Source of the DNA: LMDS01 sp039930465
GTDB lineage: Bacteria > Pseudomonadota > Gammaproteobacteria > Burkholderiales > Burkholderiaceae_C
Assembly (NCBI GenBank): GCA_039930465.1
Contig: JBDTTU010000008.1
Location: forward strand, 1-64,000
Direction: 5' to 3'
DNA length: 64,000 bases
A program made the translations under genes and the position numbers. Below are positions 41,248-49,579 of the stretch, one piece after another. How positions within the stretch are numbered: the first letter of the stretch is position 1; each line of letters starts with the position of its first letter. The notes below the pieces were generated by a model that saw only the letters and a program-made list of their open reading frames with translations, ran no database searches and was not told where the DNA came from.

Positions 41248-42186
41248 ATGACCCTCACCGAACTCCGCTACATCGTTGCCGTGGCCCGCGAGCGCCACTT
41301 CGGCCGCGCCGCCGAAGCCTGCTTCGTTTCACAGCCGACGCTGAGCGTGTCGATCAAGAAGCTCGAAGAAGAGCTCGACGTGAAGATCTTCGAGCGCGGC
41401 TCGAACGAGGTGAGCGTGACAAAGCTGGGCGAAGAGATCGTGCGCCAGGCGCAGACGGTGATCGAGCAGGCCGCAGCGATCAAGGAAATCGCCAAGCGCG
41501 GCAAAGACCCGGTCTCGGGCCCGCTGCGCCTGGGCGTGATCTACACGATCGGCCCCTACCTGCTGCCCGATCTGGTGCGCCAGGCGATCGAACACGTGCC
41601 GCAGATGCCGCTGATGTTGCAGGAAAACTTCACCGCCAAACTGCTCGAGATGCTGCGGGTGGGCGAACTCGACTGCGCGATCATGGCCGAGCCTTTTCCC
41701 GACACCGGCCTGGCAGTGGCGCCGCTCTACGACGAGCCTTTCATGGCGGCGGTGCCCAAGACCCATGCGTTGGCCAAACGCAAGAGCATCAGCACCGAAG
41801 AGCTGAAGCGTGAAACCATGTTGCTGCTCGGCACCGGCCACTGCTTTCGCGACCACGTGCTCGAGGTCTGCCCCGAGTACGCGCGCTTCGCCAGCAGCGA
41901 GGATGGCAGTGCGAAGGGCTTGGGCATCCGCAACAGCTTCGAGGGCTCGTCGCTGGAGACGATCAAGTACATGGTCGCCTCGGGCATGGGCGTCACGGTC
42001 GTGCCGCAGCTCAGCGTGCCGAAAGACGCCCAGCCGCACATCAAATACATCGCGTTCACGAAGCCGGTGCCCACACGCCGCGTGGTGCTGGTGTGGCGCC
42101 GTACCTTCACGCGCTATGAGGCGATCGCGGCGCTGCGCAACGCGATCTACGCCTGCCCGCTCGAAGGCGTGAAAAGGCTTTCTTGA
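41248..42186 (+). CDS. oxyR: Hydrogen-peroxide-sensing LysR regulator OxyR
   Basis: 312 residues. A LysR winged helix (MTLTELRYIVAVARERHFGRAAEACFVSQPTLS) precedes the sensor domain. GTGHCFRDHVLEVC holds Cys199 and Cys208, the same positions as the redox pair in E. coli OxyR, and the GXD/H environment is conserved. It activates katG, dps and other peroxide genes when its disulfide forms; katG and dps lie 12-14 kb away. Confidence 0.94.
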   Translation: MTLTELRYIVAVARERHFGRAAEACFVSQPTLSVSIKKLEEELDVKIFERGSNEVSVTKLGEEIVRQAQTVIEQAAAIKEIAKRGKDPVSGPLRLGVIYTIGPYLLPDLVRQAIEHVPQMPLMLQENFTAKLLEMLRVGELDCAIMAEPFPDTGLAVAPLYDEPFMAAVPKTHALAKRKSISTEELKRETMLLLGTGHCFRDHVLEVCPEYARFASSEDGSAKGLGIRNSFEGSSLETIKYMVASGMGVTVVPQLSVPKDAQPHIKYIAFTKPVPTRRVVLVWRRTFTRYEAIAALRNAIYACPLEGVKRLS

Positions 42187-42303
42187 TCAGTCGATCGTCA
42201 AGGCGGCGTACAGCACGGTCAGCACCAGCACGACGAAGCAGAAGGCTCCGAAAAGGTCCGAGGAGGACTTGGTCCTTTTGAGGGTGGCGGCGGGCTTGTT
42301 CAT
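42187..42303 (-). CDS. Small membrane protein (38 residues)
   Basis: A short ORF directly after oxyR on the opposite strand. It encodes MNKPAATLKRTKSSSDLFG followed by a single hydrophobic helix (CFVVLVLTVLYAALTID). Codon use is ordinary for this genome. The design, a basic N-terminus and one membrane segment, is common for small envelope proteins. No homologue is recognised, and the ORF could be spurious. Confidence 0.45.
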   Translation of the reverse strand: MNKPAATLKRTKSSSDLFGAFCFVVLVLTVLYAALTID

Positions 42304-42441
42304 GGGGCCATCATCCCGTTCCACCCCCCGCTTGCACACCCCCTTGAACATGGGCTGTCAGTTTCCCGAATCGGGAAACTCCGCTTGCAACGATCATCGG
42401 CAGCAGGGCGATGGCTCGGTGGCGCATGGCACTGGCCGGTG

Positions 42442-43023
42442 TCAGTGGGCGGGCAGCATCCGTTGCAGCACTTGGGCCCAGCGCACGATCTGCCGGGCCT
42501 CGCGCGCTGGCGGGCCGCGCTGCAACGCGCGCCACACCCCGTGCGTGTCGAAGCTGATCACCACCTGGAGGTCGGGGCGCTGCGAGAGCGGCCGAATCTC
42601 GTCGAGCATGTTGTCGAGGATCAGTTCGTCGCCTGCCGAATCGATCGAAGGCAGATAGGCCAGCACCATGTGCGGCTGCCACAGGTCGCCGGTACCGCCG
42701 AGCAGAACTCGCGCGTAGACCAGGCGCAACTGCTGCGCCGGCACGCCCTCGGCCAGCAGCGCGAAGTACTTGGCGATTGCGTAGTCTTCGCAGTCGCCGG
42801 CGCGGCGGGCCTGCAGTTCGTCGGATGTAGCCCAATAGTCCGCGCGGCCCCAGTTGATCGCGTCAGGGGCGAAAGCGACATGGTGGTTGAGCGCCTGATT
42901 GACAAGGGCCAGCGCTGGCGGCGCCACGAAGTCGGCGGCCGCGGCCTGATGGCAGAGCACACACCAGCACAGCACCCATGCACCGATGCATCGTCCGGGT
43001 CCTGCGTGAGCCACCATCGACAT
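42442..43023 (-). CDS. Transglutaminase-like cysteine peptidase (BTLCP)
   Basis: 193 residues with a signal peptide (VLCWCVLCHQAAAAD). The catalytic triad of the bacterial transglutaminase-like cysteine proteinases is visible as Cys in AGDCEDYAI, His in QPHMVLAYL and Asp in LILDNM. LapG of this family cleaves a surface adhesin, so a periplasmic adhesin-releasing role is plausible, but no LapD/LapA-type gene is nearby. The ATG at 43023 has GAGGTG upstream. Confidence 0.88.
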   Translation of the reverse strand: MSMVAHAGPGRCIGAWVLCWCVLCHQAAAADFVAPPALALVNQALNHHVAFAPDAINWGRADYWATSDELQARRAGDCEDYAIAKYFALLAEGVPAQQLRLVYARVLLGGTGDLWQPHMVLAYLPSIDSAGDELILDNMLDEIRPLSQRPDLQVVISFDTHGVWRALQRGPPAREARQIVRWAQVLQRMLPAH

Positions 43024-43265
43024 GCGCCACCTCGCAAGGTTGGCCCTGGCGCCCGGCACGTTGATCCAGGCCCGCCGGAGAGGTAGAAGTCGATGGCCAT
43101 TCTGCGTCCGATCTTCACTGATGTGTCTCCCTAGGTTGATTGGGGGATCGGGCACGCAACGGCGGGCCGCAAAGGCTGGCGCGCGGAACCGCGCCGCCCT
43201 ATATTGCGATGCATGGACGGTCGCGGGCGCTCTGGTTCCGTGGGCCTTTGGAAGGAGTACGCCAC

Positions 43266-43625
43266 ATGCCCTACATTCATCGCACCGCCCTGGGCGAGAT
43301 CGACAGCTTGCATCGCGGGCCGCTGCCCGGCGCGAGCGAGTTTCTCGACAACGAGCACCCGGAAGTTCAGCGCTTTGTCGGCAACAGCGCCCAGCCCGAC
43401 AGCTTCAACCGGCTCGACGCCGAGTTCATCCGGGTCCTTGAAGATCTGATCGACACGATGATCATGAAGAACCTGATCTCCATCACCGAGCTCCCCGAGC
43501 ACGCACAGAGCAAGCTGACGGCGCGCAAGAGTTTGCGCGACCGATTGGGCGGCAAGACACTGCGCTTGTTCTCGAACTCAGGCTTCTCCGAGGTCATCGA
43601 CGACACCGGTTTCGGGCCGCTCTGA
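43266..43625 (+). CDS. Conserved small protein, tryptophan-synthase-beta-like annotation family
   Basis: 119 residues. The N-terminal MPYIHRTALGEIDSLHRGPLPGASEFLDNEHPEVQRFVG is the hallmark of short proteins commonly named 'tryptophan synthase subunit beta like'. It has no tryptophan synthase catalytic residue and the name is not a function. GGAAGGAG precedes the ATG. It overlaps the 3' end of the convergent YciI gene by 48 bases. Confidence 0.65.
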   Translation: MPYIHRTALGEIDSLHRGPLPGASEFLDNEHPEVQRFVGNSAQPDSFNRLDAEFIRVLEDLIDTMIMKNLISITELPEHAQSKLTARKSLRDRLGGKTLRLFSNSGFSEVIDDTGFGPL

Positions 43626-43925
43626 AGGCTCGGGAAACCCGGCCTTCTGTGGCCACAGATTGCGAAACGCACGCACCTGCGTCGTCGCGTACAGCCCGGC
43701 CTGCGTGAACGGCTCGTGTTCGAGCCAGGCGAGCGCGGCCGCGCGGTCGGAGAAGTCGATCACCAGCAAACTGCCGAGCATGGTTCGCCCGTCTTCTGCG
43801 AGCAGCGGGCCGGCGAACGCGATGCGCTCGGCGACCTGCCCGAGGTAGGCCTTGTGCTCGGGCCGAACCCGCGCACGCAACGCAGCCGAGTGCGGCTGGT
43901 CGACAAGCATCAGTGCGTAGAGCAT
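43578..43925 (-). CDS. YciI family protein
   Basis: 115 residues with the ferredoxin-like fold and the conserved His in RPEHKAYLGQVAERIAFAGPLL. YciI-type proteins include dehydrochlorinases acting on chlorinated hydroxyquinols (TftG). It is the last gene of the leftward catabolic operon that starts with the intradiol dioxygenase, so a role in processing ring-cleavage intermediates is possible but unproven. Confidence 0.85.
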   Translation of the reverse strand: MLYALMLVDQPHSAALRARVRPEHKAYLGQVAERIAFAGPLLAEDGRTMLGSLLVIDFSDRAAALAWLEHEPFTQAGLYATTQVRAFRNLWPQKAGFPEPSERPETGVVDDLGEA

Positions 43926-43941
43926 GGTTGTGCGTCGGCGC

Positions 43942-44970
43942 TCAGACGCCGCCGTGCCTGCGCCGCAAGACCTTCGCCGCTTCGACCATCGCGCGCAGTT
44001 TGCCGAAGGCTGTTTCGCGCGGCAGGTACTTCATGCCGCAGTCGGGCGCCAGGATCACGTTTTCTGCTTTGACATACGGCAGCGCACGCTCGATGCGCTC
44101 CACGATCGTGTCGACCGTCTCGACGGCCGGGTCGGAGAGATCGATGCAACCCACCATCACACGCTTGCCGTCGAGCGCCTGCAGGGCCGAACAGTCGAGG
44201 TTCGATTGCGCGGTTTCGATCGACACCTGCTTGCAGCTGCACTGCGCCAGTTCCGGCAGGAAGGAGTAGCCGCTCGGGCGCGCGTGGATGATCGCGGCGT
44301 AGCCGAAGCAGATGTGCACCGCCGTCGTTCCGGTGATGCCTTCGAGCGCGCGGTTCAGCGCCGCGAGGCCGTACTGCCGCGCCTTCTCGGGCCGGGCCTG
44401 CATGTAGGGCTCGTCGATCTGTACCACATCGGCACCGGCGGCGAAGAGGTCGCGAATCTCGCCGTTCACAGCTTCGGCGTAATCCATTGCCGCTTCTTCT
44501 TCGCTCTTGTAGAAATCGTTCTGTGCCTGCTGCAGCATCGTGAACGGGCCGGGCACGGTGATCTTCACCAAACGGTCGGTGTTGGCGCGCAGGAACTTCA
44601 GGTCGTCGACCTCGACCGCGTGTTTGCGGCGGATCTTGCCGACGATGCGCGGCACCGGGTTCGGGTGGCCCGAGCGGTCGAGCGCGGTGCCGGGGTTGTC
44701 GAGGTCAACGCCTTCCAGCGCAGTGGCGAAGCGGTTCGAGTAACTCTCGCGCCGGATCTCGCCGTCGCTGACGATGTCGAGCCCCGCGTCTTCCTGGGCG
44801 CGGATCGCGATCAGCGTCGCGTCGTCCTGCGCCTGTTCCAGGTACTGCGGCGGAATGCGCCACAGCTCGCGCGCACGGGTGCGCGGCGGGAAACGCCCGG
44901 CGAGCTTTTCGCGGTCGATCAGCCAGTCGGGCTGCGGGAAGCTGCCGACGATGGTGGTGGGGAACAGCAT
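43942..44970 (-). CDS. MetE-like (cobalamin-independent methionine synthase superfamily) protein
   Basis: 342 residues, about the length of the C-terminal catalytic half of MetE. TTIVGSFPQPDWL, SDGEIRRESYSNRF, VQIDEPYMQAR and ILAPDCGMKYLPRETAFGKL are the family motifs, with His (HICFGY) and Cys (PDCGMKYL) as zinc ligands. It probably transfers methyl groups using folate; the physiological substrate is unknown. Upstream ribosome binding site CTGGAG. The ATG at 44970 is preferred to an upstream in-frame TTG that overlaps livF. Confidence 0.88.
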   Translation of the reverse strand: MLFPTTIVGSFPQPDWLIDREKLAGRFPPRTRARELWRIPPQYLEQAQDDATLIAIRAQEDAGLDIVSDGEIRRESYSNRFATALEGVDLDNPGTALDRSGHPNPVPRIVGKIRRKHAVEVDDLKFLRANTDRLVKITVPGPFTMLQQAQNDFYKSEEEAAMDYAEAVNGEIRDLFAAGADVVQIDEPYMQARPEKARQYGLAALNRALEGITGTTAVHICFGYAAIIHARPSGYSFLPELAQCSCKQVSIETAQSNLDCSALQALDGKRVMVGCIDLSDPAVETVDTIVERIERALPYVKAENVILAPDCGMKYLPRETAFGKLRAMVEAAKVLRRRHGGV

Positions 44971-44996
44971 GGTGTTGGTCTCCAGTTCAGTGACGT

Positions 44997-45701
44997 TCAA
45001 ACGCCCAGGTAGGCGCGCTGGATTTCGGGGCGGGCGAGCAGCTCGTCGGGCGCGCCGTCGGCGACGATGCGGCCTTCTTCGAGCACGTAGGCGCGGGTCG
45101 AGACGCCCATCGCCATCACGACGTTCTGCTCGACCATCAGCACCGACATGCCTTCGGCATTGATGCGCCGGATCGCCGCGAACATGTCGTGCACGATCAG
45201 CGGAGACAGGCCGAGCGAAGGTTCGTCGAGCAACAGCAGGCGCGGCCGCGCCATCAGCGCGCGCGCGATCGCGACCATCTGCTGTTGCCCGCCCGACAGC
45301 TCACCGGCCGGGCTGGCGAGCTTTTCGCGCAAAACCGGGAAGAGTTCGATCGCCGCCTCAAGCGACTGCCTTCGCCGCGCTTTCGCAGCCGGCAGGTAAC
45401 TGCCCAATTCCAGGTTCTCGAGCACGCTCATGCCGGTGAACAGGCGCCGGCCTTCGGGCACGATCGCGATGCCGGCTTCGCAGAAGCGGTGGGGCGCAAG
45501 CTGCGTGATGTCGTGGCCTTCGAACACGATGCGCCCGGCGCGCGCGCGCAAGATGCCCGCCAGCGTGTTGATCAGCGTCGTCTTGCCGGCGCCGTTCGGT
45601 CCGACGACGCACAGCAGCTCACCGGTGCGCACTTCGAGCGACACGCCCCAGAGCGCGGGCGCCGCGCCATAGGCCACCTGCAGGTCGTGAACTTCAAGCA
45701 T
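44997..45701 (-). CDS. livF: Branched-chain-type ABC transporter ATP-binding protein LivF
   Basis: 234 residues. Walker A VGPNGAGKTT, Q-loop EGRRLFTGMSV, signature LSGGQQQMVAIARAL, Walker B LLLDEPSLGLSP. The ATG at 45701 lies inside the 3' end of the LivM-LivG gene. Its partner ATPase is fused to the permease LivM. Liv-type systems often import aromatic or dicarboxylic acids rather than amino acids. Confidence 0.93.
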   Translation of the reverse strand: MLEVHDLQVAYGAAPALWGVSLEVRTGELLCVVGPNGAGKTTLINTLAGILRARAGRIVFEGHDITQLAPHRFCEAGIAIVPEGRRLFTGMSVLENLELGSYLPAAKARRRQSLEAAIELFPVLREKLASPAGELSGGQQQMVAIARALMARPRLLLLDEPSLGLSPLIVHDMFAAIRRINAEGMSVLMVEQNVVMAMGVSTRAYVLEEGRIVADGAPDELLARPEIQRAYLGV

Positions 45702-47478
45702 GGGCTGGCTCCAGCGCCGGTGGCGGCGGTGGCGCATGGGGTTTGCCAAGGTAAGCGGTCATGACCTCGGGACGCTGCATCACGTCGCTCGCGCTGCCTT
45801 CGGCCAACAGTTCGCCGTGGTTGAAGACAACAATGCGGTCGGTGAGTGCCATCACCGCGCGCATCACGTGTTCGACGAAGACGATGGTCGAGCCCTGGTC
45901 GCGGATGCGGCGGATCAGGGCCACCGCGTCGTCGATCTCGCTCGGCGTGAGGCCACACAGCACTTCGTCGAGCAGCACGAGGCGCGGGCGCGAAGCGAGC
46001 GCCCGCGCGAGTTCGAGGAACTTGCGCTGGTGCAGGTTCAGGTCGTCGGGGTGCGCGTTCGCCTTCTCAAGCAGGCCGGTGAATTCGAGCCAGGTCATCG
46101 CCTGCTTGCGCGCGGCCGCGGGGTCGGGCACCGCGCCGCCGAACATCGTTGCCAGCGCCACGTTGTCGAGCACGCTCATGTGCGGGAAGGGGCGCGGGAT
46201 TTGATAAGTGCGGGCGATGCCGGCGCCGGCGATGCGGTGCGCGGACAGGCCGGCGAGGCTTCGGCCTTCGAAGACGACCTCGCCGGCGGTCGGCGTGTAG
46301 TGGCCGCTGACGACGTTGATGAAGGTCGACTTGCCCGAGCCATTCGGGCCGAGCAGGCCGAGGATTTCGCCGCGCCGCACGTCCACGTCAACGCCGGCCA
46401 GCGCACGCACGCCCTTGAACGACTTTTGCAGACCGCGCACACGCAGCAGCACTTCGCCGTGGTTCGCTGGCACGGTGGCGTTGGCAGTGGCCGGCGCAGG
46501 CACGAGCGCCGACAGCGCAGGCACTCCGCCCAGCGCCGCAGCGCGTTTACCGAACAGCTTCTGCAGCCGCAACAGAATGCCGTCGGGCATGAACAGAATC
46601 GCCGCGATCAGTATCACGCCGATCATCGCCTTGCCGGCAATCGCGTGATCGGCCGCGGTGAAGCTGTACAGCAACGCGGTGATCGCCACTGCCCCGACCG
46701 CCGGCCCGGCCCAATGCCGTGTGCCACCGAGCACGCTCATCAACACGACCGTGAGCGGCACGGTGATCGTGAACACATCGCCTGCCGTCACGTAAGACAG
46801 GAAGAGTGCATGGATGCCACCGGCCACACCGGCCAGCGCGCACGAGATCGCCAACGCGATCAGTTTGTAGCGGTAGGTCGGCACGCCCATCACTTCGGCC
46901 GCGTCTTCGTCGTCGTGGATCGCGAACAGGCCGGCACCGAATTTCGAGACGAAGATGGCCCACGCGGCCAACATCGTCAGCGTCGCTGCGGCGAGTGCCA
47001 GCAGGTAGAAGGTGGACGACTGCGTCGGCCCGATCGCCGGCACCGGCACGCCGCTGAGGGGCACGCCGTTGCCACCGTCGATGGGGGTGTTGACGACGAT
47101 GGTGCCGATCACGAACGTGATCGCCAGCGTGAGCAGCGCGAACAGTTCGCCGCGCACGCCCTTCACGCGGAACACCACCGCACCGAGCGCCTCGCCGAGC
47201 AGCGCGGCCACCAGCGCAGCGACCGGAAGCGTCCAGAGGAACGGCCACTCGTAGCGCGCGAGCAGCGTGCTCGTGGTGTACAAGCCCGCGCCGAAGAATG
47301 CGCCGTGGCCGAACGAGAAGTAGCCGGTGTAGCCGGACAAGATGTTCCACGACGTGGCGAGCACGACCCAATGCAGCATCAGGTACAGCAGCGAGTCGTA
47401 GTACGCCGGCAGGCCGAGCTTTGGCACGAAGGCCAGCGCCACGGCGGCGGCAACGATGATCAGCGGCGTGCGTTTCAT
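45694..47478 (-). CDS. Fused LivM permease - LivG ATPase
   Basis: 594 residues. The N-terminal ~310 residues form a LivM-type membrane domain (LATSWNILSGYTGYFSFGHGAFFGAG). A ~25-residue linker (APATANATVPANHGE) leads to a LivG-type ATPase with Walker A LLGPNGSGKST, signature-like LNLHQRKFLELARALA and Walker B LVLLDEVLCGL. Permease-ATPase fusions of this type occur in some betaproteobacterial Liv systems. The gene overlaps livH at its start (ATGA) and livF at its end. Confidence 0.93.
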   Translation of the reverse strand: MKRTPLIIVAAAVALAFVPKLGLPAYYDSLLYLMLHWVVLATSWNILSGYTGYFSFGHGAFFGAGLYTTSTLLARYEWPFLWTLPVAALVAALLGEALGAVVFRVKGVRGELFALLTLAITFVIGTIVVNTPIDGGNGVPLSGVPVPAIGPTQSSTFYLLALAAATLTMLAAWAIFVSKFGAGLFAIHDDEDAAEVMGVPTYRYKLIALAISCALAGVAGGIHALFLSYVTAGDVFTITVPLTVVLMSVLGGTRHWAGPAVGAVAITALLYSFTAADHAIAGKAMIGVILIAAILFMPDGILLRLQKLFGKRAAALGGVPALSALVPAPATANATVPANHGEVLLRVRGLQKSFKGVRALAGVDVDVRRGEILGLLGPNGSGKSTFINVVSGHYTPTAGEVVFEGRSLAGLSAHRIAGAGIARTYQIPRPFPHMSVLDNVALATMFGGAVPDPAAARKQAMTWLEFTGLLEKANAHPDDLNLHQRKFLELARALASRPRLVLLDEVLCGLTPSEIDDAVALIRRIRDQGSTIVFVEHVMRAVMALTDRIVVFNHGELLAEGSASDVMQRPEVMTAYLGKPHAPPPPPALEPAHA

Positions 47479-48341
47479 GAAGCCTTCCCGGGGCGCAGCA
47501 CGAGAATGAAGATCAGCAGCGTGAACGAGACGATCGGCGCCCACGACGGCGCGGTCACGGCCATCGTGATCGCTTCGCTGACGCCGATCACCGTGCCGGC
47601 GATCAGCGGTCCGAGCGGTCGCGCGAGGCCGCCCAGCATCACCGCGGCGAACACCACGCCGATCCACGCGTACATCTGCGAGGGCGCGAGCGTGAAGCTG
47701 AGCGCCAGGCACACGCCGGCGACGCTCGCGAGCGCGGCACAGGTGCCGGCCAGCAGCAGCGCATTGCGCTTCTGGTTCACGCCGAAGGCCGAGGCGATGG
47801 GTGCGTCTTCGGCGGCGGCGCGCATCGCGCGGCCGAGATCGGTGTAGCGCAGCACCGCCCACGCCGCGAACGAGATGCCCACCGCGAGCACAAGCGTGAT
47901 GAGCTCGGGCACCGGCATGTAAAGGCCGGCCAGCTTGAACTTCTGCTCCCCGTAGCTCGATTCGAGCTTGCGGAAGTCGGCGGTCCAGATGGTCTGGATG
48001 ATGGATTCGACGATGCCCATCAGCCCGAAGGTCAGCAGCAACGAGTTGAACGGCGTGACCTTGAAGCGCGCCATCACCCAATGCAGCCCGACGCCGGCGG
48101 CGAAGAACGCGGGCACGATCACGCCGAGCGTGAGCAACGGGTCGATGCCCTTGCTCGCCATCTCGTAACAGAGGTAGGCGGCGAGGAACGCGAACGCGAA
48201 GTGCGCCAGGTTGATGAGCTTGAGCAGGCCCCAGCTCAGGCTGAGGCCCAGGCCCATCAAACCGTACAACGCGCCAACAAAAACGCCCGACAGGATGCTT
48301 TGCGACAGCAGCGAAGCGCTGGGGAGCGTGAATGCCGACAT
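47475..48341 (-). CDS. livH: Branched-chain-type ABC transporter permease LivH
   Basis: 288 residues, multiple membrane segments. The block SGVFVGALYGLMGLGLSLSWGLLKLINLAHF is the typical LivH start, and the cytoplasmic loop RYTDLGRAMRAAAEDAPIASAFGVN interacts with the ATPases. The ATG is preceded by the LivK gene ten bases upstream. It overlaps the fusion protein's ATG as ATGA. Confidence 0.95.
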   Translation of the reverse strand: MSAFTLPSASLLSQSILSGVFVGALYGLMGLGLSLSWGLLKLINLAHFAFAFLAAYLCYEMASKGIDPLLTLGVIVPAFFAAGVGLHWVMARFKVTPFNSLLLTFGLMGIVESIIQTIWTADFRKLESSYGEQKFKLAGLYMPVPELITLVLAVGISFAAWAVLRYTDLGRAMRAAAEDAPIASAFGVNQKRNALLLAGTCAALASVAGVCLALSFTLAPSQMYAWIGVVFAAVMLGGLARPLGPLIAGTVIGVSEAITMAVTAPSWAPIVSFTLLIFILVLRPGKAS

Positions 48342-48351
48342 GCAAGCGTGA

Positions 48352-49551
48352 CTACTGGGCCAGCAGCTTGGCGCCGCCTGAGGTCACTTCCTTCGGCCAG
48401 ACGACGACCCAGTGGCCGTTCTGCACCTGCTTCACACGCATCAGGTCGTCGCCGAAGTTACCGGTGCCGTTGAAGCGCAGCTTGCCTTGCAAGGTGTCGA
48501 CCTTGTTGGCCTTGATCCACTCGCCGATCTTCTTGTCGTCCAGGCTCTTCGTGGCCACCACGCCGGCTTCGAGAATCTGCCAGGCGGTGTACGACGCTGC
48601 GGCCTGCGTTTCGACCGACGGGTCGGCGAGGCCGGCCTTGGTGGCGCGCTCGCGGTAGAGCTTGACGAACTCGGCCGCGCCGGTGTTGGCGGTGAACGGC
48701 GGCTGCTCTTCGAAGATCGTGACCGAGAGCGCGTTCTTCGCTTCCGGCAGGGCGACCAGTTGCGCTGGCGACGGGTAAAGATAGAAGTGCTGTGGTGGCA
48801 CGTAGTCGATCTTCTTCATCGCGTCGAGCAGCAGGTTGCCGTCGAGGCCGATCGCACCGACCCAGACAAAGTCGGGCTTGGCGTCCTTGATGCGGTTGGC
48901 GATCGGGCCGAAATCGCGGTTGCCGAAGTCCCACTCGAGGAACAGCACTTCACTCAGGCCGCGCTTTTTCATCACCTCGCGCGCACCTGCCGTCATGAAC
49001 TGGATCGACGGGAACTTGTTCGTGACCACAGCCACGGTCTTGGGTGGCTTGGGGCCGGCGGCGAGTGCGTCGAACACGGTGTTCGGCACCGTGGTCGCCG
49101 GGTCGGAACCGAGCGACCAGGCCGGGAACTGCAGGTCGTATTTGGCAAGCGACGGTATGCCCAGTGTGTGGTGCACCAGCACCTTGTTGTAGCGCTGCGC
49201 CACGCCCATCGCCGAGAGGATCGCGCCGGTGGCGTAGGGCCCCATCAGCAGGTCGACCTTGTCGGCGGTGACGAGCTGCTCGTACAGCGTGCGCGCCAGG
49301 TCGGGCTTCGACTGGTCGTCTTTCACGACCCATTCGAGCGGCCGGCCCAGCCAGCCGCCACGCTTGTTGGCCTGCTCGACGTAGATCTCGCCGACCAATC
49401 TGTGGACCTGCGCTGTCGCCGAGAGCGGCCCGGTCAGTGCGAGCGTGCTGCCGATCCGGATCGGCGTGCCGGCCTGCGCGAAAGCCTGGCTTGCGAGGAC
49501 GAGCAGCGTGGCGGCGACGGCGCTGCGGCGCGAGAGGTTCGGGGTGTTCAT
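48352..49551 (-). CDS. Branched-chain-type ABC transporter substrate-binding protein (LivK family)
   Basis: 399 residues with a signal peptide ending ASQAFAQA. Peripl_BP fold of the LivJ/LivK type: IRIGSTLALTGPLSATAQVHRLVGEIYVEQANKRGG, LVHHTLGIPSLAKYDLQFP, TVAVVTNKFPSIQFMTAG. The ligand is not known; the neighbouring enzymes suggest an aromatic or methoxylated compound, or a dicarboxylic acid. RBS AAGGAG nine bases before the ATG. Confidence 0.92.
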   Translation of the reverse strand: MNTPNLSRRSAVAATLLVLASQAFAQAGTPIRIGSTLALTGPLSATAQVHRLVGEIYVEQANKRGGWLGRPLEWVVKDDQSKPDLARTLYEQLVTADKVDLLMGPYATGAILSAMGVAQRYNKVLVHHTLGIPSLAKYDLQFPAWSLGSDPATTVPNTVFDALAAGPKPPKTVAVVTNKFPSIQFMTAGAREVMKKRGLSEVLFLEWDFGNRDFGPIANRIKDAKPDFVWVGAIGLDGNLLLDAMKKIDYVPPQHFYLYPSPAQLVALPEAKNALSVTIFEEQPPFTANTGAAEFVKLYRERATKAGLADPSVETQAAASYTAWQILEAGVVATKSLDDKKIGEWIKANKVDTLQGKLRFNGTGNFGDDLMRVKQVQNGHWVVVWPKEVTSGGAKLLAQ

Positions 49552-49579
49552 CAGGTTTGTCTCCTTTTGTGGCTCTGGG

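Noticed and set aside
45700..47847. 715-codon plus-strand frame opposite the Liv genes
   Set aside because: Opposite to well-defined Liv proteins, no domain, biased composition.
47479..48345. N-terminal extension of the LivM-LivG protein to base 48345
   Set aside because: The extension lies antisense-phase inside livH and is Arg/His-rich. The ATG at 47478 begins a proper LivM N-terminus.
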